DNA of 64,000 nt. Origin: an uncultured Lachnospiraceae bacterium. GTDB lineage: Bacteria; Bacillota; Clostridia; Lachnospirales; Lachnospiraceae. A program made the translations under genes and the position numbers. Positions 17,272-23,965 of the stretch are shown in pieces. The stretch covers positions 1 through 64,000 of the forward strand of contig CANQPM010000003.1 of NCBI GenBank assembly GCA_947625775.1, written 5' to 3'. Numbering within the stretch: the stretch's first letter is position 1; each line of letters starts with the position of its first letter. Under the pieces are notes generated by a model. It saw nothing but the letters and a program-made list of their open reading frames with translations, ran no database searches and was not told the DNA's origin.

Positions 17272-17316
17272 ATATACAGAATTTTTTGTTTCCTATTTTT
17301 TATTTATTTATGGCAG

Positions 17317-17354
17317 AAAATCCCGAACTTAATTATAAAAGTTTGGGATTTTCC
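17317..17354 (-). terminator. Hairpin at the 3' end of the acyltransferase gene
   Basis: GAAAATCCC...AACTT pairs with AAGTTTGGGATTTTC across the acyltransferase stop codon. On the other strand the AT-rich tail after the Nudix gene could let it serve both convergent genes. Confidence 0.5.
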
Positions 17355-18076
17355 GTAAGCGTTCCGTTAGCGTACATATTGAGCACGTTTTGTATTTTAT
17401 CCTGTACGAGCCGTGCAATCTCTACAGTTGTCATGCTTTTGTAATCGTTATAGTACAGGGGCTTTAGATAATATACAAACGTCTTAATCGGCTTTAGCGT
17501 GTGCAGCTCAAATACCTTGTACGAGTCAATAAGCACCACTGGCACGATAGGCACCTTCGCCCACACGGCGCTCTTAAACGCGCCAGCCTTAAAGCTTGTG
17601 GTCTTATTGCCGTTGTGCGAATATCCTCCCTCTGGGAAAATGATGAATTTACGCCCCGTTTTTGCCTCGTCAGCCATTTCGCGTATGATTTTTATTGACT
17701 GTCTTGCGTCTTTCCTGTCTATGCGCTTGCCACGCACCAGATTGATGAATTGGCGCACGAGTATGGAATTTGACTTTTCTATGTCCATAACCACCGAGCA
17801 GGGCTTGTCATGCGTGTACATTATGCCAAGAGCGTCATATTTGCCCTGATGGTTGGGGCACATGATATATCCGCCCTCGCTTGGCAGATTTTCCATGCCG
17901 TACCCCTCTGTCGTGATGTGACCTGGCCGCATCATGCGCCTGATTGCGAGACGGTCAAGCTCATACATTTCACTTTCAGAATACTTCTCGGGATGCCTTG
18001 AAACATATTCCATCTGCGGTATCATATAAATATGGTGCAGATTTCTCAATATAACATGAAAAAACCTTGAAAACAT
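17333..18076 (-). CDS. 1-acyl-sn-glycerol-3-phosphate acyltransferase (PlsC family)
   Basis: 247 residues. The acyltransferase core is recognisable by the catalytic H-x4-D block CPNHQGKYDA, the FPEGGYSHNG substrate motif, and the VPIVPVVLID strand. The N-terminal hydrophobic segment (MFSRFFHVILRNLHHIY) probably makes it membrane-associated. It adds the second acyl chain to lysophosphatidate in phospholipid synthesis. The call within the LPLAT superfamily is by motif; a lysophospholipid remodelling role is possible. The 294-base gap to the divergent Dabb gene is AT-rich with short hairpins only. Confidence 0.85.
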   Translation of the reverse strand: MFSRFFHVILRNLHHIYMIPQMEYVSRHPEKYSESEMYELDRLAIRRMMRPGHITTEGYGMENLPSEGGYIMCPNHQGKYDALGIMYTHDKPCSVVMDIEKSNSILVRQFINLVRGKRIDRKDARQSIKIIREMADEAKTGRKFIIFPEGGYSHNGNKTTSFKAGAFKSAVWAKVPIVPVVLIDSYKVFELHTLKPIKTFVYYLKPLYYNDYKSMTTVEIARLVQDKIQNVLNMYANGTLTENPKLL

Positions 18077-18370
18077 TTTCAGTCCCCATTTCCACTAAAA
18101 AACAGGCTCACGAAAAGCCTGAATGAGCAAATGCCCATTTATGCCAAAATATTGATTTATAACAAAAATTATAAATGAAAAATAATATTAAGTCAATATT
18201 CGGCGTTTGAAAACAGCGCCTATGCAAATTTATGTAAAGCAATTTATGTAGAGCCTTAAAAAGTTGTTGAAATAAGCTTTTTAATAAAATATAATTATAA
18301 GCACAGGAAAGCATATTTTGTTATCAATAATCTGCCGTATGCGGCAGTATGTAAGGTATGGAGGAGAAAA

Positions 18371-18673
18371 ATGGTTAAACACATTATTTTATGGCAGTTA
18401 AAGGACGGGCTTTCAAATGAGGAAAAGGAGAGCGTCAAGGCGGGCATAAAGTCAGGCCTTGAAGGCTTAAAGGGAAAAATCGACGGACTCATCGACATAA
18501 AGGTGGAGACAAACCCGCTTGCGTCATCAAACGCGGACGTGATGCTCGACTCAAGCTTTGAAAGCGAGGCGGCGCTGAAAGCGTACTCAACAAATCCCGA
18601 GCATGTAAAGGTAGCGGACAGCAAGGTGCGCCCATACACAAAGACCAGATCGTGCATGGATTATGAAGCATAG
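18371..18673 (+). CDS. Dabb-family (stress-responsive alpha/beta barrel) protein
   Basis: 100 residues, one Dabb domain: MVKHIILWQLKDGLS, an amphipathic helix LEGLKGKIDGL, a strand ending NADVMLDSSF, and the C-terminal AYSTNPEHVKVADSKVRPY that carries the family HxxV-type ending. GGAGGAG precedes the ATG by four bases. Such small dimeric barrels occur widely in gut Firmicutes and no specific reaction is known for this group. Confidence 0.85.
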   Translation: MVKHIILWQLKDGLSNEEKESVKAGIKSGLEGLKGKIDGLIDIKVETNPLASSNADVMLDSSFESEAALKAYSTNPEHVKVADSKVRPYTKTRSCMDYEA

Positions 18674-18744
18674 GATTTTATTGCGGAAATTTCAGTTTAT
18701 TATATTAGGTCAAGAAATTGAAAGGCTGTTGGCGCTCGGAAAAA

Positions 18745-19341
18745 ATGGAAAACATATTATTTTTCCCGTTTGCAGTAGTATTATTTTTTGTTTTTCGCTT
18801 GATATTTAAACGGGCTGTATTTTATCATACTGGAAGAAAAGAATGGATTACCAATATCAGATGGTATCATTATGCCATGTATTATTCTTTGATAATTTTT
18901 TTTACTGGAGCGCTGTTGATACCGTTTTTCCCGGAAACATTCATGCAGATTGGCAAATTCTATGAATTACTCCATAGCAAAACTTTTGTATCAGTAAATG
19001 ATAAGGAACGTCATGAGCTAAATAAAGGATTGCCAGATAAGGAAGAAATTTTTAAATATGAAGTTTTAAGCAGTGTGAAGCCAGAAGAATTGGTTGATGC
19101 AGTATTGCCTGAAACGATAGAATATCAACGCCAGCTTAAACAATTATGGGCTGATATTGGAGTATACAGTTCCGTTCAATACGATTTTGGCAAGGAATTT
19201 ACAATCAGTTACGATAGTGAAAATAAAAATTATTATATACTGGCAGACGGTAAAAAGTTTGCTGACATTGAAGTGAAGCGGACGATGTTTTTCAAAATAA
19301 TATATGCTCACTATTATTGGAAGGCATTATTGGATGAATAA
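18745..19341 (+). CDS. Hypothetical two-helix membrane protein
   Basis: 198 residues from ATG 18745; a TTG nine codons earlier is an alternative and neither has a strong ribosome binding site. Two hydrophobic segments lie near residues 3-20 (LFFPFAVVLFFVF) and 45-65 (YYSLIIFFTGALLIPFF), followed by a soluble, charged domain of about 120 residues. Codon choice is AT-rich (many AAA, GAA, TTT, ATT) unlike the GCG/GGC-rich neighbours, suggesting recent acquisition. It is followed 12 bases later by a signal-peptide remnant. I do not recognise the family. Confidence 0.55.
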   Translation: MENILFFPFAVVLFFVFRLIFKRAVFYHTGRKEWITNIRWYHYAMYYSLIIFFTGALLIPFFPETFMQIGKFYELLHSKTFVSVNDKERHELNKGLPDKEEIFKYEVLSSVKPEELVDAVLPETIEYQRQLKQLWADIGVYSSVQYDFGKEFTISYDSENKNYYILADGKKFADIEVKRTMFFKIIYAHYYWKALLDE

Positions 19342-19353
19342 AGCAGGAAAGAA

Positions 19354-19431
19354 ATGAAGAGATTAAGTAGTAGAAGTTTAAAAAAGTTGCTTTCGATGGT
19401 TTTAGCATTATGCATGACTATTATTTTTTAA
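19354..19431 (+). pseudogene. Signal-peptide-only remnant of a secreted protein gene
   Basis: An ATG with AGGAAAG just upstream opens a 25-codon ORF whose product, starting MKRLSSRSLKKLLSMVL, is a typical Lachnospiraceae signal peptide (basic n-region, then LALCMTIIF). It stops at TAA exactly where the mature protein should begin. The downstream 70 bases are a tRNA promoter region, not coding. It reads as the 5' stub left after deletion of a secreted-protein gene. A bona fide 25-residue membrane peptide is the alternative. Confidence 0.5.
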
Positions 19432-19456
19432 CAAAAAGCAAAAAAACGCTTGCATT

Positions 19457-19484
19457 TTGACATAGACTGTAGTAATATTAAATA
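19457..19484 (+). promoter_or_regulatory. Probable promoter of the tRNA-Glu pair
   Basis: TTGACA (19457-19462) and TAAATA (19479-19484) with a 16-base spacer, about 25 bases before the first tRNA. Confidence 0.5.
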
Positions 19485-19509
19485 GCTGTCGCGGACAGCG
19501 CTGTATAAT

Positions 19510-19581
19510 GGCTCGTTGGTCAAGCGGTTAAGACGCCGCCCTCTCACGGCGGAAACAGGGGTTCGATTCCCCTACGAGCTG
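19510..19581 (+). tRNA. tRNA-Glu (anticodon CTC), copy 1
   Basis: 72 bases. Acceptor GGCTCGT with ACGAGCT (first pair G-U), anticodon stem CCGCC/GGCGG around loop CTCTCAC, T arm CAGGG(G)TTCGATTCCCCTA, discriminator G. CCA is not encoded. It reads GAG codons. Confidence 0.93.
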
Positions 19582-19621
19582 TTCGGTTTTGTTCCGGCAG
19601 ACATATTACATTATTTATAAT

Positions 19622-19693
19622 GGCTCGTTGGTCAAGCGGTTAAGACGCCGCCCTCTCACGGCGGAAACAGGGGTTCGATTCCCCTACGAGCTG
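19622..19693 (+). tRNA. tRNA-Glu (anticodon CTC), copy 2
   Basis: Sequence identical to copy 1, 112 bases downstream, with a shared ATAATGG upstream context. It looks like a recent tandem duplication of a single unit. Confidence 0.93.
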
Positions 19694-19724
19694 CTGACTG
19701 TTTTTAAGAACAGCCCAACCCGAG

Positions 19725-19770
19725 AAAATTCTCAAGATTCATTATAAAGATGGATTTTGAGAATTTTTTT
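19725..19770 (+). terminator. Terminator after the tRNA-Glu pair
   Basis: AAAATTCTCAA (19725-19735) pairs with TTGAGAATTTT (19757-19767), followed by more T residues. Confidence 0.75.
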
Positions 19771-19859
19771 ACCACGCAAAATTTACAGAAAATTTATTGA
19801 CTTTTCAAACAAATCCCCCCAATTTTATAAATGTTCAAAAAAAATTAATAATTTTCCTC

Positions 19860-19888
19860 TTGTTATGTGAATTATTATATTTTATAAT
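19860..19888 (+). promoter_or_regulatory. Sigma-A promoter of citrate synthase
   Basis: TTGTTA (19860-19865) and TATAAT (19883-19888), 17-base spacer, about 85 bases before the start codon. Confidence 0.6.
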
Positions 19889-19973
19889 AGTATAGATACA
19901 GTATAAAAGCGTTGAGATGTATTGAAGGTTTCTGTACTTGCAAGGCAAACATAAATAATGAAAGGATGATTGA

Positions 19974-21401
19974 ATGAGAAAAAAGAGAGAAGAAGCGATA
20001 AGGGATTTTACACAGAAATATACAAAGATATGCGTAGACAACAACGAGATAGACGCCAATCTGTTTGACCACTACGGAGTTAAGCGCGGGTTGCGCGATA
20101 AAAACGGCAAGGGCGTGCTGTCGGGCTTGACGAATATTTCGCTCATAAAGTCCTCAGAGGAGATTGACGGCAAGAGCGTACCGTGCGAGGGCGAGCTTTA
20201 CTATAGAGGCTACAATATAATTGATTTAGTCAGGGGCTTTCAGGCGGACGAGCGTTTTGGCTTTGACGAGTGCGCGTACCTGCTTTTGTTCGGCGACCTG
20301 CCAAACAAAGAGCAGCTTATTGAGTTCAAAAAGACGCTCGGCTACAGCATGACGCTCCCGACCAATTTTGTGCGTGACGTAATAATGAAGGCTCCAAGCC
20401 ACGATATTATGAACTCCCTCACAAAGAGCGTGCTCACGCTTGCCTCATACGACGACAACGTATCGGACATTTCGCTTGACAATGTGCTGCGGCAGTGCCT
20501 TATGCTTATCAGTGTATTCCCGATGCTTTCGGTTTACGGCTATCATGCGTATAACCATTACGAGTGCGACGACAGCTTATATATACACAGGCCAGATCCG
20601 AAGCTTTCCACGGCGGAGAATATTCTGCGCATGCTAAGGCCCGATATGAAATATACTCCTATCGAGGCAAGAGTGCTTGATGCGGCTCTGGTGCTTCATA
20701 TGGAGCATGGCGGCGGCAACAATTCAACGTTTACCACGAGGGTAGTCACAAGCTCGGGATCGGATACATATTCCGTAATCGCGGCGGCGCTTTCATCATT
20801 AAAGGGGCCAAAGCACGGCGGCGCCAACATCAAGGTTGTGCAGATGATGGAGGATCTGCGCAGGAATGTAGAAGACGTGACGAATGAAAATCAGGTAAGG
20901 GAATACCTATACAGGCTGCTAGACAAGCAGGCATTTGACAAGAGCGGGCTTATATATGGCATGGGACATGCGGTATATTCAATCTCCGATCCGCGCGCGT
21001 GCATTTTCAAGGGCTTTGTGGAGTCGCTTGCGACGGCAAAGAACCGCCATGCGGAATTTGAGCTGTACTCAATGATAGAGCGCCTTGCGCCGGAGGTTAT
21101 CGCTGAGAAGTGCAGGATTTACAAGGGCGTAAGCGCCAACGTAGACTTTTACAGCGGCTTTGTTTACAGTATGCTCGACATACCGATGGAGCTCTACACG
21201 CCGATATTTGCAATCGCGAGGATTGTCGGCTGGAGCGCTCACCGTATGGAGGAGCTGATAAACGTAGACAAGATTATAAGGCCTGCATACAAGAGCATAC
21301 TGACGCTCAAGCCTTACGAATCGTTAAAGGACAGGTCTACGCCAAAGCTTGACAGCCACGGCAAAAAAATATATGAGCTTCCAATGAATGAGGAGTGCTA
21401 G
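19974..21401 (+). CDS. gltA: Citrate synthase
   Basis: 475 residues. The classical (si-type fold) catalytic histidines are in LKGPKHGGANIKV and GMGHAVYSISDPRA, with the Asp in NVDFYSGFVYSMLDIP; ELYYRGYNIIDLVRGF is the N-terminal family signature. It condenses acetyl-CoA and oxaloacetate. The N-terminal 40-residue extension (MRKKREEAIRDFTQKY...) is common in clostridial homologues. AAAGGA lies eight bases before ATG. It is a single-gene unit; no aconitase or isocitrate dehydrogenase is adjacent, so it probably feeds glutamate synthesis through a partial cycle. Confidence 0.93.
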   Translation: MRKKREEAIRDFTQKYTKICVDNNEIDANLFDHYGVKRGLRDKNGKGVLSGLTNISLIKSSEEIDGKSVPCEGELYYRGYNIIDLVRGFQADERFGFDECAYLLLFGDLPNKEQLIEFKKTLGYSMTLPTNFVRDVIMKAPSHDIMNSLTKSVLTLASYDDNVSDISLDNVLRQCLMLISVFPMLSVYGYHAYNHYECDDSLYIHRPDPKLSTAENILRMLRPDMKYTPIEARVLDAALVLHMEHGGGNNSTFTTRVVTSSGSDTYSVIAAALSSLKGPKHGGANIKVVQMMEDLRRNVEDVTNENQVREYLYRLLDKQAFDKSGLIYGMGHAVYSISDPRACIFKGFVESLATAKNRHAEFELYSMIERLAPEVIAEKCRIYKGVSANVDFYSGFVYSMLDIPMELYTPIFAIARIVGWSAHRMEELINVDKIIRPAYKSILTLKPYESLKDRSTPKLDSHGKKIYELPMNEEC

Positions 21402-21455
21402 GCTGTCCCAATACGGCAGGATTTGTAAAAATATAAAAAATTTTCCCCCTGCCTA

Positions 21456-21484
21456 TTGCGTTTTGGCAAATATAGTGGTAAAAT
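21456..21484 (+). promoter_or_regulatory. Promoter of the rimP-nusA-infB operon
   Basis: TTGCGT (21456-21461) and TAAAAT (21479-21484), 17-base spacer. The predicted start near 21491 places the hairpin at 21512-21540 within the leader. Confidence 0.6.
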
Positions 21485-21511
21485 CTTTATAGTTAAATAA
21501 TGCTAGATGAT

Positions 21512-21540
21512 AAAGAGTGGGCTTGTAAGTCCGCTCTTTT
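21512..21540 (+). terminator. Terminator-like hairpin in the rimP leader
   Basis: AAAGAGTGGGCTT pairs with AAGTCCGCTCTTT (with G-U pairs) followed by TCTTT, 27 bases before rimP. It may end citrate synthase transcripts. Since a promoter lies between it and gltA, it may instead attenuate the nusA operon; NusA-dependent attenuation of this operon is reported in Bacillus subtilis. Confidence 0.65.
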
Positions 21541-21567
21541 CTTTGATAGCGGCACAGAGGTGAAGAA

Positions 21568-22044
21568 ATGGCAAAAAAAGACAATTACGAGCTTCGCGCG
21601 GAGGAGCTGCTTAAGCCCATAGCCGCGGCAAACGGCTGTGAAATATATGATGTCGAGTATGTAAAGGAGGGCAGCGACTGGTATCTTCGGGCATACATTG
21701 ACAAGGAGGGCGGCGTGAGCATAAACGACTGCGAGGCCGTGAGCAGGGCGTTTTCCGACAGGCTTGACGAGGAGGATTTTATATCTGACGCGTATATTTT
21801 GGAGGTATCCAGCCCCGGGCTTGGCAGGGCGCTCAAAAAAGACAGGCATTTTGAAAAAAGCATAGGCGAGGAGGTCGAGTTAAAAACCTTTAAGCCCATA
21901 GACGGTAAAAAGGAATTTTCAGGCATTCTAAAGTCCTATGACAAGGACACAGTCACCATAGAGACAGTTGACGGGGAAGAACGGCAGGATATGGCATTTG
22001 ACAGGTCCGGCATTGCAGTCGTCAGGCTGGCGCTTGACTTTTAA
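21568..22044 (+). CDS. rimP: Ribosome maturation factor RimP
   Basis: 158 residues with the two-domain RimP fold: NGCEIYDVEYVKEGSDWYLR, the conserved IDKEGGVSINDCEAVSR, ILEVSSPGLGRALKKDRHF, and a C-terminal SH3-like strand set (FSGILKSYDKDTVTIE). It helps 30S subunit assembly. GAGGTGAAG precedes the ATG. First gene of the rimP-nusA-ylxR-ylxQ-infB-rbfA operon. Confidence 0.95.
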   Translation: MAKKDNYELRAEELLKPIAAANGCEIYDVEYVKEGSDWYLRAYIDKEGGVSINDCEAVSRAFSDRLDEEDFISDAYILEVSSPGLGRALKKDRHFEKSIGEEVELKTFKPIDGKKEFSGILKSYDKDTVTIETVDGEERQDMAFDRSGIAVVRLALDF

Positions 22045-22077
22045 AAACTATTAATATATATACTTATGGAGGTAGAG

Positions 22078-23343
22078 ATGAACAAGGAATTAATGGAAGC
22101 ACTGAACATTTTGGAGAAGGAGAAGGAGATAAGCAAGGAAACGCTTTTTGAGGCTATCGAAAATTCTCTTTTGACCGCCTGCAAAAATCATTTTGGAAAA
22201 GCAGACAACATAACAGTGCAGATTGACAGGGAGACATGTGATTTCCTGGTATATGCCACAAAGGAGATAGTTGCAACGCCCGACGAGGTGGAGGATGGCG
22301 TTACGCAGATTTGCATTGACGACGCGGTTAAGATTTCAAAGGATTCGGTCATCGGCGGCACAGTCAACGTAGAGATAAAGTCAAAGGAATTTGGCCGCAT
22401 TGCCACGCAGAACGCGAAAAACGTTATCTTACAGAAAATCCGCGAGGAGGAGAGAAGCGTCGTTTACAACCAGTTCTATGAGAAGGAAAAAGACGTAGTG
22501 ACAGGCATAGTGCAGCGTTATGCGGGCAGGAACATCAGCATAAATTTAGGAAAGGCTGATGCGCTTTTAAACGAGGCTGAACAGGTAAAAGGCGAGGTGT
22601 TCCACCCTACGGAGCGCATTAAGGTATATATTCTCGAGGTTAAGAATACGCCGAAGGGACCTAGAATTTTAGTCAGCAGGACACATCCTGAGCTTGTAAA
22701 GCGGCTTTTTGAGGCGGAGGTCACGGAGATTAAAGACGGCACGGTGGAGATTATGAGCATCGCGCGCGAGGCGGGAAGCCGTACCAAGATTGCAGTAAAG
22801 ACAAACAACCCCAACGTTGACGCGGTAGGCGCGTGCGTAGGCATAAACGGCGCGAGGGTAAACGCTATCGTGGAGGAGCTGCGCGGAGAGAAGATAGATA
22901 TTGTAAACTGGGACGAAAATCCTGGCAATTTTATACAGAACGCGCTTTCCCCTGCCAAAATAGTGGCTGTATTTGCAGATCCCGACGAGAAGACGGCAAA
23001 GGTCGTAGTCCCCGATTACCAGCTTTCGCTTGCGATAGGCAAGGAGGGGCAGAACGCAAGGCTTGCCGCAAGGCTTACAGGCTACAAGATAGACATTAAA
23101 TCCGAGACGCAGGCAAAAGACGCCGAAGGCTTCCGCTACGAGGACTATATGTATGACGAGGACGGAGACGTCTACTATGAGGAGGAGTACGAGGAAGGCG
23201 AATACGAGGAGGCCGCAGACGAGGAAGACGCATATGATGAGACTGAGGAAATAGAGGAAGCGGATACGGCGGAGGAAACAGATGAAGCCGAAGAAATAGA
23301 AGACTTAGAGGAATCAGATGAAGCGGAGGAGAACGAGGAATAA
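22078..23343 (+). CDS. nusA: Transcription termination/antitermination factor NusA
   Basis: 421 residues from ATG 22078; an ATG twelve bases earlier is inside the GGAGGT site that serves the chosen start. The N-terminal polymerase-binding domain (MNKELMEALNILEKEK) is followed by S1 (GIVQRYAGRNISINLG) and two KH domains (NPNVDAVGACVGINGARV and LAIGKEGQNARLAARLTGY). The tail of about 55 residues is almost entirely Glu, Asp and Tyr, an acidic extension seen in related clostridia and not part of the core protein. It binds RNA polymerase and modulates pausing and termination. Confidence 0.96.
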   Translation: MNKELMEALNILEKEKEISKETLFEAIENSLLTACKNHFGKADNITVQIDRETCDFLVYATKEIVATPDEVEDGVTQICIDDAVKISKDSVIGGTVNVEIKSKEFGRIATQNAKNVILQKIREEERSVVYNQFYEKEKDVVTGIVQRYAGRNISINLGKADALLNEAEQVKGEVFHPTERIKVYILEVKNTPKGPRILVSRTHPELVKRLFEAEVTEIKDGTVEIMSIAREAGSRTKIAVKTNNPNVDAVGACVGINGARVNAIVEELRGEKIDIVNWDENPGNFIQNALSPAKIVAVFADPDEKTAKVVVPDYQLSLAIGKEGQNARLAARLTGYKIDIKSETQAKDAEGFRYEDYMYDEDGDVYYEEEYEEGEYEEAADEEDAYDETEEIEEADTAEETDEAEEIEDLEESDEAEENEE

Positions 23344-23619
23344 ATGGCGAAAAAAATTCCGTTAAGACAATGCATCGGCTGCGGTGAAATGAAGCCTAAA
23401 AAGGAGCTTTTGCGTATTCTGCGCACGGAGGACGGAAGCATTTTACTTGACGCCACAGGCAGGAAAAACGGCAGAGGCGCTTACATATGCCCCAATGCGG
23501 AGTGCTTAAAGAAAGCGGTAAAAAGCAAGGGGCTTGAGCGTTCGTTTAAAATGGCTGTGGACAGCAGCATATACGAAGGTCTGATAAAGGAGATAGAAGC
23601 GTTTGGAACAACAGGATAA
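23344..23619 (+). CDS. ylxR: YlxR-family RNA-binding protein (RnpM)
   Basis: 91 residues, start codon directly after the nusA stop. The family signature is CIGCGEMKPKKELLRI, then ATGRKNGRGAYICPNAEC. YlxR is a small nucleic-acid-binding protein; the Bacillus homologue has been reported to modulate RNase P. Its four cysteines (CxxC and a downstream C...C) could bind a metal. It overlaps the next gene by 17 bases. Confidence 0.92.
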   Translation: MAKKIPLRQCIGCGEMKPKKELLRILRTEDGSILLDATGRKNGRGAYICPNAECLKKAVKSKGLERSFKMAVDSSIYEGLIKEIEAFGTTG

Positions 23620-23965
23620 GTTAAATTCAAGGATATATTCAATGCTTGGGCTCGCGGCAAAGGCAGGCCAAATAGCGAGCGGAGAATTTTCAGCCGAAAA
23701 ATGCATAAAAAGCAGAAAGGCGTATGTCGTGATTGTATCTGATGACGCGTCTGACAACACAAAAAAATTGTTTTGCAACAAGTGTAAGTCATACAGCGTG
23801 CCTATATATTATTTTGGGACTAAGGAGGAGCTTGGACACGCGATAGGTAAGGCGGCAAGGACTTCTCTTGCTGTCACAGATGAAAATTTTGCAAAATCAA
23901 TATTAGGTCATCTGGAGAAATCCGTTAATCGTGAGGGTGAGGAGGAAAAAAATGGCAAAAATTAA
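23603..23965 (+). CDS. ylxQ: L7Ae-family ribosome-associated protein YlxQ
   Basis: 120 residues, starting at TTG 23603 with GGAGAT upstream and overlapping ylxR. The L7Ae/L30e fold is indicated by [54 protein letters not shown]. It is expected to bind kink-turn RNA. It overlaps the infB start by 14 bases, showing translational coupling. Confidence 0.9.
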   Translation: MEQQDKLNSRIYSMLGLAAKAGQIASGEFSAEKCIKSRKAYVVIVSDDASDNTKKLFCNKCKSYSVPIYYFGTKEELGHAIGKAARTSLAVTDENFAKSILGHLEKSVNREGEEEKNGKN

